A stretch of 64,000 bases of DNA, from positions 4,243,001 through 4,307,000 of the forward strand of contig NZ_CP138858.1 in the NCBI RefSeq assembly GCF_033878955.1. Reading direction: 5' to 3'. The translations under genes and the position numbers were made by a program. The notes below the pieces were generated by a model. The model searched no databases. It was not told the origin of the DNA and was given only the letters and a program-made list of their open reading frames with translations. The first letter of the stretch is position 1. The number at the start of each line of letters is the position of its first letter. Positions 8,224-16,005 of this stretch are shown here, one piece after another. The DNA comes from Coraliomargarita algicola (GTDB lineage Bacteria; Verrucomicrobiota; Verrucomicrobiia; Opitutales; Coraliomargaritaceae).

Positions 8224-10482
8224 TTGACAGCGCGTCGCTATCGAGTGGAAGTTGATTTTGGAACCGGCACCGCGAGCGAGCAGGCGCGTGCTTATAGCTC
8301 CGCTGTCGATGCGTGCTGGGTGCCGACGGAGTATCGGCATCAGATGGCATTGACGGTGTTGCGTGAGCCTTCAGTGCAAAGCGCGGATGTGCAGAAACTG
8401 ATGGTGGCGGAGGGATTGTTGGCGTTGACGGAATCGGCCCGCTTAGCCGAGGCTGCGGAAACCGTGTGGCTGAATCCGATTGCAGGCATGTGCGCCGCGG
8501 AGGCGATTGCGCCGCAAGTATTTGAGGCCTTGCCAGTCGCATCCTTTGATTCGCTACACGTTTCGTGTGCTGGCGCGCAAGCGCTTGAGTCGGGGGAGGT
8601 ACGCACCTTGCGCGATGCTTTGCGCCCCGGTGCTGTGACGGCGCAGCAGCTTGCTTTTGACCCGACCTGTTTGCCGGTGCTGGATACTTTTGACGTCGTG
8701 GTTGCGGGCGGTGGCACGGGAGGCGCGCCGGCTGCAATTAGCGCGGCGCGAGCAGGTGCGCGCACACTGGTTGTGGAGGTGACTTCAGCTTTGGGAGGAG
8801 TGGGCACCATGGGGCAAATCGCCACTTACTGGTGCGGCAACCGGGTGGGTTTTACGGCTGAGATCGATGCCGGCGTGAAGGCATTGGAAACGAAAGAGTA
8901 TTATCAACGGCAAGAAGGTGTCTGGTCGGTTGCGGCTAAGTGTCAGTGGTATCATAAAACTGGATACGATCTTGGGTGCACGTATTGGCTGAATACACTC
9001 TGTGTGGGCACCGTAGTGGAAGGCGATCGAGTCACTGGCTTGATCGTGGCGGGGCCTTATGGCTATGGGCTGGTGCATGCCGGCTGCATTGTCGACAGCA
9101 CGGGCTGCTCCGATATCCCTGCAGCGGCAGGTGCGCCGACTTGTGTGATCGGCAAGGAGCATGTAGCGGTGCAAGGCACGGGTCTCGCGGGCATGAAGCC
9201 GGGGCGGGAGTATCATAATTCGGATCATAACTTTTCGGATGATACCGATGTCACCGATGCGACTGCGTTTTTTGTGAGTTCTAAGCTGAAGTTCAAAGAT
9301 GATTTTGATTGCGGGGAACTGGTGGACTCGCGTGAACGTCGTCAAATCGTCGGTGATTGCTCGCTCTCGCCGGTAGATATACTGATGAATCGGCGTTCTT
9401 CAGAGACGATCTGTGTGGCTACGTCGAACTTCGATTCGCATGGCTTTACCGTCGATCCAGTCTTTATGTTGGTTCCGCCGAATAAGGACCCGCTGTGGGC
9501 TGATATACCGTTCGGGTGTTTTTTGCCGCAGGGTTTGGATGGAGTGTTGGTGACCGGCTTAGGCGTGAGTGCGCATCGTGATGCCTTGCCAGTGATTCGG
9601 ATGCAGGCCGATGTGCAAAACCAAGGCTACGCCGCTGGACTGATCGCGGCTCGCTCGGCGGAGGCTCAGTGCCCCGTGCGTGCGGTTGATCTAGGTGCGG
9701 TGCAGCGACATCTGGTGGACATCGGTGGACTGCCCGAACGTGTGTTGACGGATGTGGATAATTTTCCGGTCGATGACGCGACTTTGCAGCATGCCATCGA
9801 GCATGACTGGGACACGCTGACAGGCGTCTCGCTGATGTTGAACGAGGGCGCGCGTAGTCTTCGTCTAGTCGGTCAAGCCTACTCGGCTATTCGTGGGCAA
9901 CGTTCGGCGCAAAGTTTACGCTATGCTCAGGTGCTGGCGCAGCTTGGCGATGCGAGTGCCCAAGCAGAATTAATTGCGGAGATTTCAGACCGTGACTGGG
10001 ATGATGGCTGGCGATTCCAAGGCATGCACCAATTTGGTAAAAACATGTCGGAGTTGGATTCGCTGCTCGTGTGTCTAGGCTGCTGCGGCGATGCGGAGGC
10101 ATGGCCTTGTCTGATCGCCAAACTGGAGACCTTGCCCGAGCAGGCGGCGTTTTCACACATCCGAGCTTTGGCCATGTCGATCGAGGCACTCCAGCAGCGT
10201 AGCCCGAACGGTCAAGTGGCTCCGATGGTCGCCGAGATCCTGAATCGCAAAGCTTATCGTGGGCATGCGCAGGCTGATTTGCTGGATGTGCAGTCGGCTC
10301 TGAGTGATGATATTAATGAAAACAAGGTGCGGGATCATGCCTTGCGCGAGCTACACTTGGCTCGATTGCTTTACCGTTGTGGTGATTACAATGACCTGGG
10401 GCGTGATGTGTTGAGAGAATACGCATCTGATTGTCGTGGGCATTTCGCCCGTCACGCGAAGGCGCTGTTGGAGGAGTCATGA
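8224..10482 (+). CDS. FAD-dependent oxidoreductase with C-terminal helical repeats
   Basis: A 752-residue protein. Residues 1-155 form a linker region that matches no start-of-protein pattern I know. A second FAD-binding motif follows at about 158-190 (DVVVAGGGTGGAPAAISAAR, then VVEVTSALGGVGTMGQ), and the last 200 residues look like alpha-helical HEAT-type repeats. The start is a TTG with GAGG nine bases upstream, but the frame is open back to 8173, which supports fusion with the preceding 184-residue FAD gene. The family includes putative FAD/NAD oxidoreductases found in carbohydrate-use loci. The substrate is unknown. The divergent AraC gene may control it. Confidence 0.8.
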   Translation: MTARRYRVEVDFGTGTASEQARAYSSAVDACWVPTEYRHQMALTVLREPSVQSADVQKLMVAEGLLALTESARLAEAAETVWLNPIAGMCAAEAIAPQVFEALPVASFDSLHVSCAGAQALESGEVRTLRDALRPGAVTAQQLAFDPTCLPVLDTFDVVVAGGGTGGAPAAISAARAGARTLVVEVTSALGGVGTMGQIATYWCGNRVGFTAEIDAGVKALETKEYYQRQEGVWSVAAKCQWYHKTGYDLGCTYWLNTLCVGTVVEGDRVTGLIVAGPYGYGLVHAGCIVDSTGCSDIPAAAGAPTCVIGKEHVAVQGTGLAGMKPGREYHNSDHNFSDDTDVTDATAFFVSSKLKFKDDFDCGELVDSRERRQIVGDCSLSPVDILMNRRSSETICVATSNFDSHGFTVDPVFMLVPPNKDPLWADIPFGCFLPQGLDGVLVTGLGVSAHRDALPVIRMQADVQNQGYAAGLIAARSAEAQCPVRAVDLGAVQRHLVDIGGLPERVLTDVDNFPVDDATLQHAIEHDWDTLTGVSLMLNEGARSLRLVGQAYSAIRGQRSAQSLRYAQVLAQLGDASAQAELIAEISDRDWDDGWRFQGMHQFGKNMSELDSLLVCLGCCGDAEAWPCLIAKLETLPEQAAFSHIRALAMSIEALQQRSPNGQVAPMVAEILNRKAYRGHAQADLLDVQSALSDDINENKVRDHALRELHLARLLYRCGDYNDLGRDVLREYASDCRGHFARHAKALLEES

Positions 10483-10563
10483 AGGTGGTATGATCATAGA
10501 ATACTTGGCATTGCTTAATAGGAGCTTGAAAAGACGAGGCCTCTTTTATTCACTCACTTGTAT

Positions 10564-11235
10564 ATGCTTAAAGTCGTTCAATGCTGGGATGATGGAGTGA
10601 ATGACGACATTCGCTTGATCGAAATTTTACGTAAACATGGCGCCAAGGCCTCTTTTAATCTGAATCCCGCGACACATGGTGAATTGCGGCAGGGCGCTTA
10701 CAGTGAGCGTTGGGAGAAACGAATCGAGCGTTTGGCGCGTCATGAGCTGAATGATGTGTATGCGGGCTTCACGATTGCCAATCATTCCATGACGCATCCG
10801 TGGCCGACTCAGATCTCCTTAGCCGATTGGCGAACTGAGGTGGTGGATGCGCGAAAGATTTTACAGGACTGGTTTCAGCAGGAGATTCTAGGTTTTGTGT
10901 ACCCTTACGGTGATTGCGATGCGGCGACTGCGGAGGTCGTGCGGGAGGCGGGGCACCTGTATGCGCGCACAACGAAGAATGCGACGCCTTGTATGCCAGT
11001 GGCAGATCCAATGATGTTGCATGCAGATTGCCATTTTCATAACGAGCGTTTTTGGGATTTATATGCTCAGGCAAAGGCTTCCGAGGCGGGCGTCTTTTAT
11101 TTCTGGGGGCATAGCTTTGAACTCTGCACGGAGGGGGAGTGGGCCGACTTTGATGCCAAGATCGCACGTATTTCGGCGGATGCGGAGGCGCAGTGGGTTG
11201 AATTGCCAGACTTATTTGCCTGTGAGTCGTGCTAG
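10564..11235 (+). CDS. Polysaccharide deacetylase-family (NodB-like) protein
   Basis: A 223-residue protein with a NodB homology domain over nearly its whole length. The N-terminal CWDDGVNDD holds the catalytic and metal Asp pair, and NHSMTHP supplies the HxxTH-type metal ligands. The FVYPYGD block is the usual motif 3, and a Trp-Gly-His block (YFWGHSFEL) lies near the end. These enzymes remove N- or O-acetyl groups from sugars. No signal peptide is visible, so a cytoplasmic or small-molecule substrate is possible. It is in the same direction as the FAD genes, about 80 bases downstream. The ATG at 10564 is preferred over the TTG at 10558. Confidence 0.85.
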   Translation: MLKVVQCWDDGVNDDIRLIEILRKHGAKASFNLNPATHGELRQGAYSERWEKRIERLARHELNDVYAGFTIANHSMTHPWPTQISLADWRTEVVDARKILQDWFQQEILGFVYPYGDCDAATAEVVREAGHLYARTTKNATPCMPVADPMMLHADCHFHNERFWDLYAQAKASEAGVFYFWGHSFELCTEGEWADFDAKIARISADAEAQWVELPDLFACESC

Positions 11236-11312
11236 GAGGCTGCCAGCTTAACGAGTGACTGGTGGTCGCATGTCATTGACGTTTAAGCAATTTAGGCATT
11301 TATTTAGGAGGC

Positions 11313-11930
11313 ATGGCAGGCTTTGACGAAAATATCGTGCGGGAGTATTTTGAGCTGAATGGCTTTTTTGTGCGGCAGTTGCGCAAGTATTTGGTGCAAT
11401 CGCGCAAGAAGCGGGCAGATGAGGAGATTGATCTTGTTGTGTATAACCCCAATGCACCATTGGATGGTGCGCCGGGCGATTTTCAGCTTTTTTCGGCAGA
11501 TATGGTAAAGGTTCGGCGGGCGATTGTGGTGGTGAAAGCCTGGCACAGCTCGCGTTTTACGCCTGCGATGCTTAAGAGTAGCTCACGGGTATTTGACTTT
11601 TTAAAGAAAGATGTGCTGCGCAATGCGGAGAGTTATTTTCGATTTGATGATTCGGAGGTGGACCCCGAGGTCGTGAGTGCGGGGCAGTTTACCAAGATTC
11701 TGGTATTGCCGAGCTTGCCGACGAGTGATCCTTTGCGTTCTGAGAGCATTGAACTGCTGAAGGCTGGTGGCGTGGACGGCATTATTACCTTTAGTACGAT
11801 TTTGGAGAATTTGCTGCGAAATGTTGAGGTGAACCACAGTTATCAAAAGTCCGATCTTTTGCAGTTAATGCGGATCTTAAAAATATATGATATGGTTAAG
11901 GAGCCGCAGCTGAATTTGTTTAATGAGTAG
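11313..11930 (+). CDS. Conserved hypothetical protein, possible degenerate nuclease-like fold
   Basis: A 205-residue soluble protein that I do not recognise. The segment KRADEEIDLVVYNP followed some 35 residues later by AIVVVKAWHSS has the E-x-D...V-K spacing seen in PD-(D/E)XK-like folds, but this is weak. The C-terminal third is helical and ends in a Leu/Asn-rich tail. AGGAGG sits only one base before the ATG at 11313. It precedes lpxA by 50 bases in the same direction, so co-transcription is likely. Confidence 0.6.
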   Translation: MAGFDENIVREYFELNGFFVRQLRKYLVQSRKKRADEEIDLVVYNPNAPLDGAPGDFQLFSADMVKVRRAIVVVKAWHSSRFTPAMLKSSSRVFDFLKKDVLRNAESYFRFDDSEVDPEVVSAGQFTKILVLPSLPTSDPLRSESIELLKAGGVDGIITFSTILENLLRNVEVNHSYQKSDLLQLMRILKIYDMVKEPQLNLFNE

Positions 11931-11980
11931 TGGATTGTGACGGATTGACAATTTGAACGTGTCGTGAGTTTGTTTGAATT

Positions 11981-12769
11981 ATGAATATCCATGAAACTGC
12001 AATCGTCGATCCATCGGCTGAAGTGGGCGAAGGCACCTCTATTGGTGCAGGTGCTTTGATAGAATCGGGCGTCCGCATCGGGCGTGATTGTAAGATCGCG
12101 GCGTATGCGATCATTCGGAAAAATACGATCCTGGGCGATGAGGTGCAGCTGGATTCATTTTGTGTCGTCGGCGGCGAGCCCCAATCTGTTGGTTTTGATC
12201 CTTCATTGGAAAGCACCGTGGTAATTGGCAATCGGGTGGTGCTTCGTGAGGGGGTGACGGTCAGTCGTCCGCAGACCGCAGGTGCGCAAACAGTGATCGG
12301 TGATGATTGTTTTATTATGGCGAATGCACATGTCGCGCATGACTGTGAGCTGGCGCCAGGTGTGATCATGGTCAATAATGTTATGCTAGCGGGGCACGTT
12401 CAGGTTGGTGAAAAGACTGTGATCGGTGGAGGTGCAGGCATTCATCAGTTTTGTCGAATTGGGGCATATTGTATGATTGCCGGAAATGCTTCAATCACCG
12501 CAGACGTGCCACCTTATGTGATGGCGGCGGAGCGCAGCGAGGCGCATGGCTTGAATCTGGTGGGCTTGCGGCGTGCAGGATTTGAGCAGCGCGAGATCAA
12601 AGATTTGAAGCGTTGCTACCGAGCAGTCTTTTTTGGTGGAGGTAATCTGAAGAAGAAGGCTGCTGAAGCTGCACGCGAAACCGAGTTTGGCACGACGCCA
12701 GCCGGGGCTCGTTTCTTAAGTTTCTTCGACTCGGGTAAGCGTGGTTTTATTGTTTCGACCCGTGATTAA
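11981..12769 (+). CDS. lpxA: UDP-N-acetylglucosamine acyltransferase LpxA
   Basis: A 262-residue protein with a left-handed beta-helix of hexapeptide repeats at about 1-190 and a helical C-terminus. The catalytic motif NAHVAHDC places the general-base His at 120, equivalent to His125 of the E. coli enzyme. It performs the first step of lipid A synthesis, transferring a 3-hydroxyacyl chain from ACP to UDP-GlcNAc in the cytoplasm. The length matches the family. It overlaps pdxA by 29 bases in a different frame, suggesting coupling. The other lpx genes are not in this window. Confidence 0.95.
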   Translation: MNIHETAIVDPSAEVGEGTSIGAGALIESGVRIGRDCKIAAYAIIRKNTILGDEVQLDSFCVVGGEPQSVGFDPSLESTVVIGNRVVLREGVTVSRPQTAGAQTVIGDDCFIMANAHVAHDCELAPGVIMVNNVMLAGHVQVGEKTVIGGGAGIHQFCRIGAYCMIAGNASITADVPPYVMAAERSEAHGLNLVGLRRAGFEQREIKDLKRCYRAVFFGGGNLKKKAAEAARETEFGTTPAGARFLSFFDSGKRGFIVSTRD

Positions 12770-13709
12770 ACCAGATAGATCTTTACCGCTGGCAATTACA
12801 TGCGGAGATCCTGCCGGGATCGGTCCTGAAGTCATTGAGGCGGCTCTACAAAGTGACGCTTTACGTGGCGAGGACTGCGTGGTGATTGGACCCGCCAATT
12901 GGGGCACCCATTTGGCAGAAGGTCTGGGGCTTCGTTTTGAGGCGGTGGGCCGTGAGGGGGCGTGCACGTATGTGGCTCAGCCAGGTGTGCCAACGATTGA
13001 AGGGGCGCGCCTGACACTGGCTGCAATGGAACAAGCGGCGGCGGGTTGCCGTGAGGGGCGTTTTCGTGGGGTGGTGACGGGGCCGGTGAGCAAGCATTGG
13101 TTGCAGCAAGCAGGCTTTCAATTTCCAGGGCAGACTGAATTTTTTGCAAATGCTTGGGGCGGTGATCCGACCATGGCCTTTGTGGGGCAAGAGTTGCGGG
13201 TGGTGCTGGCGACCTGGCATATCCCGCTGCGAGAGGTTTCGGAGGCTTTGGATGCCGCTTGTCTTGAAAAGGCGGTGCGCCGTGCCTACGCGCTGGCGCA
13301 ACAGCTTGGATGCGAAGAGCCTCGTATCGGTGTGTGTGGGATTAATCCACATGCAGGTGAGGGAGGCATCTTGGGCAAAGAGGAACTGGAGGTGCTTGAT
13401 CCGGCCTTGGATCGTATGCGTCTGGCGATGCCGGGGCTTTCCAGGTGTTTGCCGGGGGATACTGTTTTTTATCGGCAGCGGAAAGGCGATTTCGACGTGG
13501 TGGTGGCGGCCTATCATGATCAAGCCTTGGCCGCGGTGAAGACGCTGGAATTTGACGCAGCTGTAAATTTGACTCTGGGCTTACCCTATGTGCGCACCAG
13601 CCCCGATCATGGCACTGCTTTTGACTTGGCGGGGCAGGGACGCGCGAATCCCGCGAGTTTTGCGGCGGCGCTGGCTGTGGCGCGCGAGTTGACTGGAACC
13701 TCTGCTTGA
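12741..13709 (+). CDS. pdxA: 4-hydroxythreonine-4-phosphate dehydrogenase PdxA
   Basis: A 322-residue protein with the PdxA pattern: ITCGDPAGIGPEV near the N-terminus, VVTGPVSKHWLQQAGF with FPGQTEF, and the three metal-binding histidines in TWHIPL, INPHAGEGG and AYHDQALAA. PTSPDHGT (here RTSPDHGTAFDLAG) closes the family signature. It oxidises 4-phosphohydroxy-L-threonine in pyridoxal phosphate synthesis in the cytoplasm. The GTG at 12741 lies inside the end of lpxA. A later start just before RSLPLAITCGD is possible. Confidence 0.95.
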   Translation: MVLLFRPVIKPDRSLPLAITCGDPAGIGPEVIEAALQSDALRGEDCVVIGPANWGTHLAEGLGLRFEAVGREGACTYVAQPGVPTIEGARLTLAAMEQAAAGCREGRFRGVVTGPVSKHWLQQAGFQFPGQTEFFANAWGGDPTMAFVGQELRVVLATWHIPLREVSEALDAACLEKAVRRAYALAQQLGCEEPRIGVCGINPHAGEGGILGKEELEVLDPALDRMRLAMPGLSRCLPGDTVFYRQRKGDFDVVVAAYHDQALAAVKTLEFDAAVNLTLGLPYVRTSPDHGTAFDLAGQGRANPASFAAALAVARELTGTSA

Positions 13710-13743
13710 CGCGCGGGTTGTTTTGCATACCGCTCTATCTTGC

Positions 13744-14115
13744 ATGGTAGATACTATTGAAGTTCCTGAAGGCGTGCGCCTGGGTAATGAGAAACTGGTT
13801 CTGGTGACGGAAGCGGCGGGCGCGAAATTGTGTTCGTTGATTGAGCGCGAGCAAAAGGGCGATTATCTACGTGTCAAAATCACGGGTGGTGGTTGCAATG
13901 GCCTTAGCTATAAGATGAAGTTTGTGGCTGAGCCTAAGCGAGGAGATATTCTGGTTCGTTCGTCGGGGGCACAGATTCTGGTGGACACTAAAAGTGCGCT
14001 CTATCTGCGCGGCACACATCTCGATTATTCTGATAAAATGGTCGGCGGTGGCTTTAAGTTTAGCAATCCCAACGCTAAATCTAGCTGCAGTTGTGGTGAA
14101 AGCTTTAGTATTTAG
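13744..14115 (+). CDS. A-type iron-sulfur cluster carrier (IscA/ErpA/HesB family)
   Basis: A 123-residue protein with the complete A-type signature: GGGCNGL (Cys51) and the C-terminal SSCSCGESF (Cys115, Cys117). The three cysteines bind and hand over Fe-S clusters. It could be ErpA, IscA or SufA; the sequence alone does not decide. The start ATG at 13744 was chosen because family homology begins soon after. A TTG at 13723 is possible. No isc or suf genes are nearby, which favours a general carrier. Confidence 0.9.
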   Translation: MVDTIEVPEGVRLGNEKLVLVTEAAGAKLCSLIEREQKGDYLRVKITGGGCNGLSYKMKFVAEPKRGDILVRSSGAQILVDTKSALYLRGTHLDYSDKMVGGGFKFSNPNAKSSCSCGESFSI

Positions 14116-14202
14116 GGTTGAAACGTAGAGAAGAGGGCATAAAGCTAGTGTTTCTTGAATGGTCAATCAACCAAAACTATGACGGCATAACGCGATGTAA
14201 AA

Positions 14203-14226
14203 CGAAGTAGCCACCGCTACGCTTCG
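14203..14226. repeat. Imperfect palindrome upstream of infC
   Basis: CGAAG (14203-14207) pairs with CTTCG (14222-14226), and TAGC (14208-14211) pairs with GCTA (14216-14219) around a CACC loop, with a two-base bulge. It lies 64 bases before the IF-3 start. It could be a REP-like element or part of an infC leader structure. There is no T-tract, so it is not a classical terminator. Confidence 0.5.
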
Positions 14227-14289
14227 CTGATGCTTTGGGCTCTCCTTCGCAGCACTCACTTTCAAGAAGTTAATACTCAGAATCAATTC

Positions 14290-14958
14290 ATGCCAAAATA
14301 CCCGAACTCACGCGGCAAATATCAAAACCGTAACCGTGGCCCTAAAGGGCTCAGAAGAAACGATCGCATTCGCGCGGCTGAAGTGCGAGTGATTGGTCCC
14401 GAAGGCACCAACCTCGGTGTGATGCCTCCTCGTAAAGCGCTGGAACTGGCAAAAAAGGTGGGGCTTGACTTGATTGAAGTCTCCCCGTCAGCGCGTCCTC
14501 CAGTGTGTCGTATACTAGACTTTGGTAAATTTCTCTATGAGGAAAGCAAGAAGGCCAAAGATACTAAGCAAGCCAGCACCAAGTTGAAAGAGGTTAAGTT
14601 CCGCGTCGGTATTGGTGAGCATGACTTTGTGACGAAGTTGCGTCGTGCTGAAAGTTTCCTCGACCATGGTAATAAGGTTAAGTTGACGCTTCAATTCCGT
14701 GGACGTGAGAACGAGCACCGTGAATTAGGTTTCGAACGTGTGAAGTTGGCCGCGCAGGAGCTGGTGGGAGTGGCGACTGCCGACTCGGAGCCAAAGCTTG
14801 TGGGGCGTCAAGTTACACAGATTTTGTCGCCGTTGCCGGAGTCGAAACGTGTATTGAAGTTCAATGCGCCTGATCACGAACTCGATGAAAGTGAAGATCA
14901 CGACGAAGACGACTTTGAGCCAGAAGACGAGGCAGAGGTCGAAGAAGCACAATCTTAG
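14290..14958 (+). CDS. infC: Translation initiation factor IF-3
   Basis: A 222-residue protein. The N-terminal IF-3 domain (about 20-90) carries RNDRIRAAEVRVIGPEG and KVGLDLIEVSPSARPPVC. The C-terminal domain (about 100-185) carries KLKEVKFRVGIGEHDF and VKLTLQFRGRENEH. IF-3 binds the 30S subunit and checks start-codon choice. About 35 extra residues rich in Glu and Asp form an acidic C-terminal tail absent from E. coli IF-3. The start at ATG 14290 fits the domain start. The usual rare AUU start is not evident. rpmI and rplT, which normally follow infC, are not here; an amidase gene follows instead. Confidence 0.95.
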   Translation: MPKYPNSRGKYQNRNRGPKGLRRNDRIRAAEVRVIGPEGTNLGVMPPRKALELAKKVGLDLIEVSPSARPPVCRILDFGKFLYEESKKAKDTKQASTKLKEVKFRVGIGEHDFVTKLRRAESFLDHGNKVKLTLQFRGRENEHRELGFERVKLAAQELVGVATADSEPKLVGRQVTQILSPLPESKRVLKFNAPDHELDESEDHDEDDFEPEDEAEVEEAQS

Positions 14959-14979
14959 AGCATCGCGAGGGCTTGAGCT

Positions 14980-16002
14980 ATGCGGGTCGGTGCTCTTCAA
15001 GCTAGTTATATCCGATTCGCCTCATTTGCTCCGTTCATTGTAATCGCATTGCTGATGACAGTCACTTCGGAGACGGTCGCTCAGCGGTTCGAAATTCAGC
15101 ACGAAGGTCGCAGCTACATAGATCTCGCTACGGCAGGAGGGCAGCTCGGGATGAAAGCCTACTGGCTTAAAGGGTATAAAACCTTCCGCCTTCGAAGTCA
15201 GTGGACGAACATTGATGTCGGGAAGGCAAAGCGAATTCTTTATTTAAATGATCTTCCGATTTATATCGGATTTCCCACGCTTGAGTCGAGTGGTCGCCTT
15301 TACATGGCCAAGGCCGACTACCAGCATGTCCTACAGTCGATTCTTACGCCACAGACCTTTGCCGGGAAGCCTGGCTTACGACGCATTGTTATCGATGCGG
15401 GGCACGGGGGAAAGGATGTCGGCGCTAAGAATGACGCTTATCGACTCTACGAGAAAACACTAACGCTGGACGTGGCGCGCCGATTGCAATCCTTGTTACT
15501 GCGAGCTGGTTACGAGGTCGTCATGACGCGGGATAGCGATGTCTATATTCCGTTGGAGCGTCGCCCGCAGATCGCTAACCGGGAAAACGGTGATCTTTTT
15601 ATTAGTATTCATTTCAATGCGGCCGCATCATCCACTGCCGAGGGATTTGAGACCTTTGCGTTGACTCCGCAGTATCAGGCGTCGTCGAAATATTCCAAAC
15701 CCGGGCGTGGCGATAGCACGCGCTATGATGGAAATGAGCAGGACCCTTGGAATGCATTACTTGGCTATCACATCCAGCGCTCGTTGGTGCAAGGCGTCGG
15801 AGGGCCCGACCGAGGCTTGAAACGTGCGCGGTTTTTAGTCATCAAACATCTCGAGTGCCCAGGAGTCTTAGTCGAGCTCGGCTTTGTTTCCAATCCGGGC
15901 ACTGCGCATAAGCTGCGAACCACGGCTTTTCGTCAAACGCTTGCACAAAGTCTCTATGATGGCATTGTCCGCTATGGCAAGCGCCTCCAACGTATCCCTT
16001 AG
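14980..16002 (+). CDS. N-acetylmuramoyl-L-alanine amidase (Amidase_3)
   Basis: A 340-residue exported protein with a hydrophobic signal segment at about 15-34 (cleavage near VAQ), a small N-terminal copper-amine-oxidase-like or AMIN-like region to about 125, and an Amidase_3 domain at about 135-335. The zinc ligands are His142 (DAGHGG), Glu158 (LYEKT) and His211 (SIHFNA), and the catalytic Glu is in VELGFVSN. It cleaves the amide bond between MurNAc and the stem peptide in the periplasm, usually for daughter-cell separation. It begins 21 bases after infC and precedes the TIGR03790 gene by 3 bases, so the three may be co-transcribed. Confidence 0.9.
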   Translation: MRVGALQASYIRFASFAPFIVIALLMTVTSETVAQRFEIQHEGRSYIDLATAGGQLGMKAYWLKGYKTFRLRSQWTNIDVGKAKRILYLNDLPIYIGFPTLESSGRLYMAKADYQHVLQSILTPQTFAGKPGLRRIVIDAGHGGKDVGAKNDAYRLYEKTLTLDVARRLQSLLLRAGYEVVMTRDSDVYIPLERRPQIANRENGDLFISIHFNAAASSTAEGFETFALTPQYQASSKYSKPGRGDSTRYDGNEQDPWNALLGYHIQRSLVQGVGGPDRGLKRARFLVIKHLECPGVLVELGFVSNPGTAHKLRTTAFRQTLAQSLYDGIVRYGKRLQRIP

Positions 16003-16005
16003 CCT

